From the NCBI GenBank assembly GCA_021018815.1, contig JAITYX010000075.1, positions 744,001-808,000 of the forward strand: a DNA stretch of 64,000 nucleotides, in the 5' to 3' direction. A program made the position numbers and the translations under genes. The notes beneath the pieces are model-generated. The model had not been told where the DNA came from. It ran no database searches and worked only from the letters and a program-made list of their open reading frames with translations. Shown piece after piece: positions 56,994-64,000 of the stretch. Each line of letters begins with the position of its first letter. The first letter of the stretch is position 1. Source of the DNA: Talinum fruticosum (taxonomy: Eukaryota; Streptophyta; Magnoliopsida; Caryophyllales; Talinaceae).

Positions 56994-58675
56994 TATCCCT
57001 ATGAAGGTAACTATGTGATACGTTGTCAAAATGATATGCTAATTCTATCGGATGTGCTTGGTAGGGTGCCAAGGCTTCACTACATACCTTCCATTTTGTG
57101 AAATTTGATTGATGATGAAACCGGAGTCACCGAAGACCATGATGCTCTTGGCTCCTATTTCTATAGCAGCTTGGAGTCCGGTAATACATGCCTCGTATTC
57201 TGCATTATTGTTGGTGACTTCAAAATCTAATTTAATTGAAATCGAAGTGTGTTCCTTCCGGTGAAAATAAAAGGATCCCTACTCCAAAACCGTTATGACT
57301 GGAAGTGCCATCAAAGTACATTGTCCGTAGATCGACGTCTACTTATAAAGTGCTCGTCATCCGGAATGTTGAGATGTTCCGATTGTGCTTCGATTGTTGA
57401 TAGATTTGCTAGGAACTCTAATAACACTCTCCCCTTAATTGCCTTTTGTACGACATACTTGAGTTCAAAACTCCAATAGTATGATCGTCCATCCAGCTAT
57501 CTTGCTACTCGGTAGTTGGTTATTCCAAAATATACTCTACATGTACCATGTAAGCTAGCATGTAGTGTGTAAACTTCTTGGTGGCCCAAACTAGAGCCAA
57601 TGATGTTTTCTCTAGAGGTGTACATCGAGTCTCGTAATCTAAGAATTTCTCTTGCTTAAATAATGCACTACATACTCCTCTTTTCTCGTCTCGTTGAGCT
57701 ACATGGCTCCCATTGTGGTCTCTGTTGTAGTAAGGTATAAGAGGAAATGGCTTTGTAGGTTGGGGCGGAATCAAGCATCTGGAGGATTAGCTAAATATTC
57801 ATTAACCTTTTGGAATGATGTTCGACACTCTTCGTCCCAAATAGGCTTAGCTATCTTTATGAGCTTCTTAAAGATGTGTTCACAAACTATAGTCATTTTT
57901 TATATGAAACGACTAATATAGTACCAATGCCCCGTAAAACCCCATATTTCCGTCTCTGTCTTTGGCGGTGGTATCTCCTTGATATCTTTTATCTTTGAGT
58001 GATCAACTTCAATTCCTCTAAGACTCGACCATATAGCATAACAGTTTGCCCGAGGTTACCCCAAAGGCACACTTCTATGGGTTCAGGAGCATGATATACT
58101 TCCATAGTCTTTCGAAGAATTTTCTAAGGCTAGATAGGTGCCCTGGCCTATCCTTGTACTTGATGGTCATGTCGTTAAAGTAAACTTTGTCTTCTTTATG
58201 TATCATGTCATGTAGTAATGTTGTGGCTCTCCTTTCGTACGTGGCTCAAGCATTCTTGAGTCCAAAAGGCATCACGACATAGAAATACATCCCCCATTGA
58301 GTGACGAAGGTTGATTTTTCTACGTCTTTTTCAGCCATCTTTACTTAGTTATATCCAACATAACCATCCATGAATGTGAGTAGCTCATGGTGGGCTATGT
58401 TGTCAACTAAAATGTTGATATGGGGTAACGAAAAGTCATCCTTGGGTCTTTCATGATTTAAACCCCTTAAGTCGACACATATCCTAACCTTGTCATCTTT
58501 CTTTAGAACTGGCATTATATTTGCTACCTACTGAGGGTAGTGGATTACCATAATAAACTCGACTTCTAGTTGCTTCGAACTTCTTCTTTGATCTTTAGTG
58601 CCCACTCGGGTTTCATCCTCTTACATTTTTGCTTAACTAGTTTAACATCTTTGTAGAGTGGAATTTTATCTTGTT
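56994..58675 (-). pseudogene. pol: Gypsy G3 RNase H and RT
   Basis: From left on the minus strand: end of the second RNase H with MYFDGTSSHNGFGVGI (about 57280-57330, catalytic Asp present); first RNase H FLDYETRCTPLEKTSLALVW and ATKKFTHYMLAYMVHVEY (57520-57774); RT with YFND in place of YVDD (58171-58182); and the RT start near 58540-58670. Truncated at about 58675. Collinear with G2 and G1. Confidence 0.83.
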
Positions 58676-59063
58676 ACACCCATGACCCTTTTCATTCTTT
58701 TGTTTTCGCTGCTTACACTCGCCTTCTACTTCCAACATTGCACTCGACCTTCATTTGCTTACACTAAAACTAATGTCCGGTTATGTTGTTGACGAATGTG
58801 CCTTGGACTATGACGTAACCCTTCCAGGAATTAGAAAAAATTAATTAGTTTTCAATGACAATGAAGGATCAAGGAATGAGCAAAAAGAAAATGTAGTAGT
58901 TAAACACTCTATTGTAGGAAGTTAACGATGGTGATTCAATGGCACATCATTCTCCCCTTGTGCACTTCAAGCGTTCGAGGCAACGAGTCTTAGTTATCGA
59001 GGTAGTTTTTTTGTGGAAGGCCTTCTTATTAAGAAAAATAAGCAGTCAATAATAATAAACTAA
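58676..59063. other. Unassigned stretch before CACTA iii
   Basis: After G3 similarity ends I see no coding signal, repeat or known motif. It could be older gypsy spacer. Confidence 0.5.
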
Positions 59064-60050
59064 CACTACCACGTAAAACCACTTTTAACGACGGTTCAAA
59101 GGACAAACCGTTATGAAAAATGAACCGGTGGCATTTTTGTAAAAAAATGTAGTTTTTACCGTGTATATGACGAATGTTCGACTAAACAACCATTGTATAA
59201 TGGTTGAACTAAACCTTAGACTAGGGTTTAGTAAATGAATCGTCGTCATAAAGAACTTTAGAGGATAGTCCTTAGTTGTGAACCATCGTCTAATGTGCCG
59301 CACCAAAACCCTCCCAGTAACCCCTTGCTCTTCCATTCCCACTATCTCACTTCGCTCATCTCCTCTTAGGCTCTCCTCTTCTCCTCCACCGGCGTCCTTC
59401 TCCGCCAAAGTTTTCTCGGTGCCTGAGTTCTTTGCCTCGGAGCCCCTTTTCTCTCACTTTCACTTGCCTCAACCGAGTGAATTCAGTCCCCCTCTCTCTG
59501 TTCGCTATTCGTTCTCTCCTCTCCTCCTCCACCAGTGTTCTTCTCTCGCTCGCGTTCTTTCATCCGGTAAATCTATATCTCTCTCTAACTCTCTCCCCCT
59601 CTCTGGTACCCTGTTCCCTTCTCATATATCTAAAACTACAGTTTTAGGGTTCAATCTAGATTCAAGCGTTTTTGGGTTCATTTGGACAAATTATATGAAT
59701 TTGTGGGTATTTGATGTTGTGTGTTCTATTGAGTGGATCTATGCATTTGATTACAATTTGTTACTTTGGTTGTTTTCATGGTTGTTTCATTTAGATTTTA
59801 GGTTGTTTAACTTGTATGTTGTTACATGTAGAAATTTAATCTTATATTTGAGGAATGTGAATGGATAGAATACGAAAATAAGACAAGAGACCAAAACCGA
59901 CCAAAATTGAGGACCATGCTCTTGGCAGCCACTATGGGCCGTACTGGACTACACAGTCACCCCGTGTTGGCTGCTACACGGCCGAACTTATGTGTTTCCA
60001 TCCGAAAATTATTGTACATGTTTATTTATCAAGAGTTGTATAATTGCTTG
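59064..60050 (+). other. CACTA iii subterminal region and leader
   Basis: AACGACGGTTC-type repeats to 59300, then a CT-rich leader. A 196-codon open frame (59278-59868) crosses it; its second half is also open in copy ii, but this region looks like leader plus first intron and has no recognisable domain. Confidence 0.55.
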
Positions 60051-61960
60051 CAGTCTAAGATGATTCTTCCAAAAGTACAAACAAATCGAGGGGCAAACTA
60101 TGATGAACAAGGAGAACTTGGTCAAGAGTAAAGATGATCCAACTCTCCTTACACGGGTTAAATTTGATAGCCACGTAAATGTTTTAGGTGGGAAGAAATC
60201 TACCTTTATGAGCTACGTTGGTATGGCAACACGGTCCCACGTGAACATCAACTATAGAAAATGGGCCGACATCCCCGATTCCATTAAGGACAACATATGG
60301 AACGATATTTAGGTAAATGAATACATCATAACTTAGTATTGCAAATTATATTGTAAATGGTTAATATATATGTATCAATGTATATCGTTCTCATGTTTTA
60401 GAGAACGTTCAACTTGTACGTTAATGAATCTTAGATCCCATCCCCGAAACACAAGGCCCTCATGTCAGCGGCGTAAAAGTTTAGAGACTACAAATATCGT
60501 ATCGCCATTATATGGGTCTTCAAAACAAAGCACATAAAATAAGAAGGTAGACCCCGGGAGGCCTACAATTGTATCTCGGAGGAGGGCTAGAGATCGTTTG
60601 AGTCATATGTCACCTCTCCGGAATATAAGGTTATTTGATTCAATATTAATCTCATATACATATAGTGTGATGTTGGTTGTAGAATTGATATAAAAATGAA
60701 GAAATGAAAGTGTTATGCATTGATATTTTCGTTTCTTAATATTACTTACGCAAGTGATAGGTGAAGCCAACTGGAAGAGGATTAAAAGCAATCTGTACCC
60801 TCATGTGTTGTCCCGTGGGGATACTCGATGTTGGAGGAGAGGTTGTAAAAGAAAAGGCTGGAACAACTTTAGGGCACATCCGATTAAGGGTCCACCATAG
60901 ATACTTCACAGACTTGTTGTTGATAGGGATGAGTCTGTGGATCGAAGGAAGAAGGAAGAAAGATAGAAACCTTCATTATGCCCGATGTAGAAGCTATTTC
61001 TCGCCAACTCATGAGTTTTTTACTATTTTCCTTTATTTATTTTGAGAACTTATCGGTTTATTTTATGAATTTTTCAAATGATAACATTTTTATCTTCTTA
61101 TAGCAGTCTTTATAACATACATCAACTTCGGACGTTGACACCACCGGGAGAAGGGACAAGCTGCTTACCATTTTCTTCTTACAATAGAGCCGAGCATCCC
61201 GGTCCTGTTCAAGCCATCGTTGGGCAGGTGGGGATAGTTGAGCACTTTGAGACTAGGAAGAAGTGCTCTGTCTCTTTGAGCGACGAACATATGGAGGCTC
61301 AAATGGCCTAAATGCGATCCCAAATGCCCCAAATGACTCGCACATATCAAAGATATGAGGGCGCAGATGTGGACAGAGATGCAGTCCCGGATGAGGACGT
61401 ACTTCACCAACATGGGTATGCCTTTACCTAGCAACTTTGATGATGTATGTCGTTTCTCACCCCACACACCGGCCAGCTTGAACGCGAGCTCACCTGTCGA
61501 GCAATTCGAAGTTCGGCGGAGGTAATTAAGATTTTGCAACCTAATTATATTTACATGCATGCATACTTATATTTGGACTAATTAATGTATAGTCTTTTGA
61601 ATAATTACTTATAGTATGTTTTTGTTGTTACGTAACTTGGGCGTGTGGTCGTTGAGTAATTACTTATTTAATATGTTTTTGTTGTTTCAAATGAGGGCTA
61701 TTATCCTGGAAAATGTTTACTTTAAAGGGGCAACTCTGTCCGTTTTAGGTTATTTAACTGCTATAACAAATGTTTACTTATTCTTATGCAGCAGTGAATT
61801 ACAAGTTAGCTTCTCATCACCCTCCCCCGAGCATGTTGTGGCATTGGGTGTTATTTTCCTGTGGAGGGCGAGATGTTGTCGTTCACGAGACACCCCTTGC
61901 AGCCGATGAGGTTAGGGTAATTATCAAAGAGGTCATACACGGGGAAAAGGGAGTGTGAGT
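60051..61960 (+). pseudogene. PF03004-like (Ptta/En/Spm) gene, CACTA copy iii
   Basis: Exons collinear with copy ii: 60100-60312 (KSTFMSYVGMATRSHVNINY, ADIPDSIKDNIWNDI, then a stop at the exon end), about 60400-60600, 60761-61015 (KPTGRGLKAI in a shifted frame), 61130-61520 (VGIVEHFETRKKCSVSLSDE), and 61785-61958 (GRDVVVHETPLAADEVRVII). Family members are plant transposon proteins with an N-terminal DNA-binding-like part. More damaged than copy ii in the third exon. Confidence 0.68.
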
Positions 61961-63476
61961 TGCTGATCCGAGGAACGGACCTCCACACCTGTTGACGATG
62001 CGAGTCAATGCTTTTCTTCGTTGGCCCAAGAGTTTGGTCATCCTCACTACGGTAATTCATTTATATAAAAAATATTAGAGTTAGTCTGTTGTTAAGTTGA
62101 TATACATATATTTCTCATTTCTCATTTTTGTATTGATTATTCACTAGCATATCGGGGACGGATCCAAGAGTGGGATGAAGGGTGCTAGTGGCACAAGCAA
62201 ACGTTCAATGGCACCTGTTTGTTTTCCGAAGAATTCTCCTCGCAAATCCATTGAACGAGTCTCGCACGGATTCGTGTGCTACTCGGAAAGTTATTTGTAG
62301 ACTCTGTCAACGAGAGGACCCGATCATTTGTAGCATGCCGGGTCATATTTTAGGGCTACGTGAAGCGGATATGTTGGTCTTTGTCTTCCCGGATGACATA
62401 TTGCAATTTTTGCACATGGAGGAAATCGGCGTATCGGCTATTACGCTTGGTATGATGTGAGTTAATATATTCTTAATCAGTTTTTTTTAACTAATTAGTT
62501 TGAATTTCGAACCGCATATTAATTATGTAATGTGGCTGCACAAGATTCGGAAGGACTTTGTTCAGTTTTTGAACCCTACTTCTATTATTAAAGTAGATAG
62601 GCTGAATCGTGACGAATGAATCTCTTATATCATCAACGTCATGAAAGATGTCATGGATGAAAAAACATCGTTTTTGGCGTCATTCAATGATAGGTAAGTG
62701 GACAAATAATAGACTAAGTAACTGGTGAATTTTTATATTCTGTTATCTTTTTTAAAAATGCGTTATTTTGTAGCCACCATTGGATGCTTGCTGCCATATT
62801 TCCAAGGGTTAATATGGCCTACTTTCTTAATCCTCCGGGTCGTGATGCCGGGGAAGATATCGGGGACGTCGTCGAGGCGCGAGTTCATATGTTTTAATTA
62901 TTTTATGTTGTTTTGTTAAATAATCATTCAATGATATGTCTAACTTGAATTTTATTTTTCCGATTGAAAAATAGTGCTCTAGTCTGTTGTTATTATTATG
63001 GTAGAGGTCCCAAACGAGTAAAGAAAGCATAACCACTAATTGTTACCATCAAGATGAGGTTCTCTTGGCTATTACGAGTGTACTTTAGATGTTTTTCATT
63101 TCATATTACTTGCTACATACATAAGTACTAATTAGTTCCCTATGTGTTGGGAAACTATTTTTGTTATTGTAGTGCCATAAACAAGCGGGGAACGTGGAGT
63201 GCAGCTTCTACATTCTCCAATACTTGAAAGAGATTGTGACCAAACTCGAAAAGAATGCTAGTGCCAAAGAGGTATAGTTGGACTTTTAATTGATTAGTTT
63301 TATATTCTTTTTTCATCTTGATTCACACTTGCACTCGACCTAATTAATATGCCTTTTACAACATTGGTCACAATATTTACTCGGGAAAGAAGCCACCCAC
63401 TCCCTATATAGTTGAAGTGCTCAACAAGTTAAAACAAGGTTGGGTAGAGTTCGTACACAACCGTATAACGGAATAG
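61961..63476 (+). pseudogene. Ulp1-like (C48) peptidase exons, CACTA copy iii
   Basis: Continues the same exon series: about 61970-62050 (MRVNAFLRWPKSLVILTT then donor), 62155-62458 (GLREADMLVFVFPDDILQFL, EEIGVSAITLGM), 62530-62690, 62770-62895 (HHWMLAAIFP with frame change, then MAYFLNPPGRDAGEDIGDVV), 63180-63275 (NVECSFYILQYLKEIVTKLE), and 63360-63476 (YIVEVLNKLKQGWVEFVHNR, stop TAG 63474-63476). The C48 order His, Asp, Cys is visible, but Asp reads Asn and the Gly after Cys reads Ser. Frameshifts and an in-frame TGA make it inactive. Confidence 0.68.
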
Positions 63477-63718
63477 GTATATATATTACAATTATTCTTC
63501 ATGATTTGATAAATCAAGTTTGTGATTTAGCAGATCAAACACGATTATGGGTATAAATATGTACATAGGATTGTGGTTTGTATATGTGTTTATTGTTTTG
63601 TGTTTACACTGGTGAAGATTGTATTAGGATTGTGGTTTGTACATGTGTTTGTATATGTTTTTTTTGTATCGTATAGAGGGGCAAGCAAATACATGAAAAA
63701 TTATTTTTAAAAAATCAG

Positions 63719-63990
63719 GCTTATGACGATGGTTCAAATGAAGCAACCGTCGTCATAGGTGCTTGGAGGAAGGGCTTTTTCCACTATAGAAGAAGGCCTA
63801 TGATGACGATTTAGGTGAAGAAACTATCGTCATAGGTTGACCTATGACTACGGTTTTTCGATCCGAACCGTCGTCATATATTGACCTATGACTACGATTT
63901 TTAACCGTATTCAAAGGTGGTACATATAATGACGCCCAAATACACGACGTCCGTGAACCATTGTTAAATGTCATTTTTAACCATGATTAA
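63719..63990 (+). repeat. CACTA iii 3' subterminal repeats
   Basis: Repeated TATGACGACGGTT/AACCGTCGTCATA motifs in both orientations (for example 63722, 63744, 63820, 63848, 63866). In CACTA elements such subterminal arrays are the transposase binding sites. Confidence 0.75.
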
Positions 63991-64000
63991 AAGTGGTTCC

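Larger units (their letters stand above)
59064..64000 (+). mobile_element. CACTA transposon copy iii, nearly complete
   Basis: Starts CACTACCACGTAAAACCACT. The right edge of the window reads AAAAGTGGTTCC, the reverse complement of GGAACCACTTTT in the left end, so the 3' CACTA terminus should lie about ten bases beyond. Subterminal ACGACGGTT repeats at both ends, leader, PF03004-like exons and Ulp1-like exons in between. No TNP2 domain, so probably non-autonomous. Confidence 0.85.

Noticed and set aside
59278..59868. 196-codon frame at the start of CACTA iii
   Set aside because: It spans subterminal DNA, a CT-rich leader and probable first intron; composition is low-complexity, and the part shared with copy ii is explained by common descent of the element.

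Overview
This window looks like repeat-dominated nuclear DNA from a flowering plant. I could support no intact host gene. Nearly all 64 kb is decayed transposable element: Ty1/copia elements of the Sirevirus type (about 1.5-kb LTRs, an iMet-type primer site, an extra env-like ORF after pol), Ty3/gypsy elements of the TAT/Ogre type (two RNase H-like segments between RT and integrase), and CACTA DNA transposons carrying a Ptta/En/Spm-type (PF03004-like) plus Ulp1-like gene. No tRNA, rRNA, CRISPR or prokaryotic-style operon is visible, and the species cannot be named from this sequence.

Layout. 1-9335: Sirevirus A (+), missing most of its 5' LTR at the window edge. A sits inside the env-like region of Sirevirus B, of which only the tail and 3' LTR remain (9336-11047). 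B interrupts gypsy G1 (-) in its RT (11048-13857). CACTA copy i (-) follows (13858-19367) and contains a Sirevirus solo LTR (14953-16522, TSD CCATG). 19368-19640 joins to 35030-37081 once Sirevirus C (-, 19641-35024, perfect TSD TGTTT) is removed in thought; this is the 3' part of gypsy G2. C itself holds a 2.7-kb insertion with a perfect 9-bp duplication (24516-27223), which in turn holds a 1.25-kb TIR element (25032-26279), and a truncated plus-strand Sirevirus D (28768-about 31875). Sirevirus E (-, 37082-47985) splits the integrase of G2, which continues at 47986-50560. CACTA copy ii (51037-about 53866, truncated) is fused to gypsy G3 (-, 53867-58675), which carries a putative 2.7-kb chromovirus-type solo LTR (54253-56993). 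CACTA copy iii runs from 59064 to the right edge, which seems to cut it just before its 3' terminus.

How the parts work. Sirevirus gag-pol makes the particle proteins, protease, integrase and RT/RNase H; all copies here are broken by stops and frameshifts. Comparing the paralogues shows non-coding structure that ORFs do not explain: a 19-bp palindrome upstream of the LTR TATA box that recurs in the pol/env spacer upstream of a second TATA box, and a covarying double hairpin in the LTR. Damage is unusually concentrated at TCGGA words. The three CACTA copies share one collinear exon series (PF03004-like, then Ulp1 C48-like) and show no recognisable TNP2, so they look non-autonomous.
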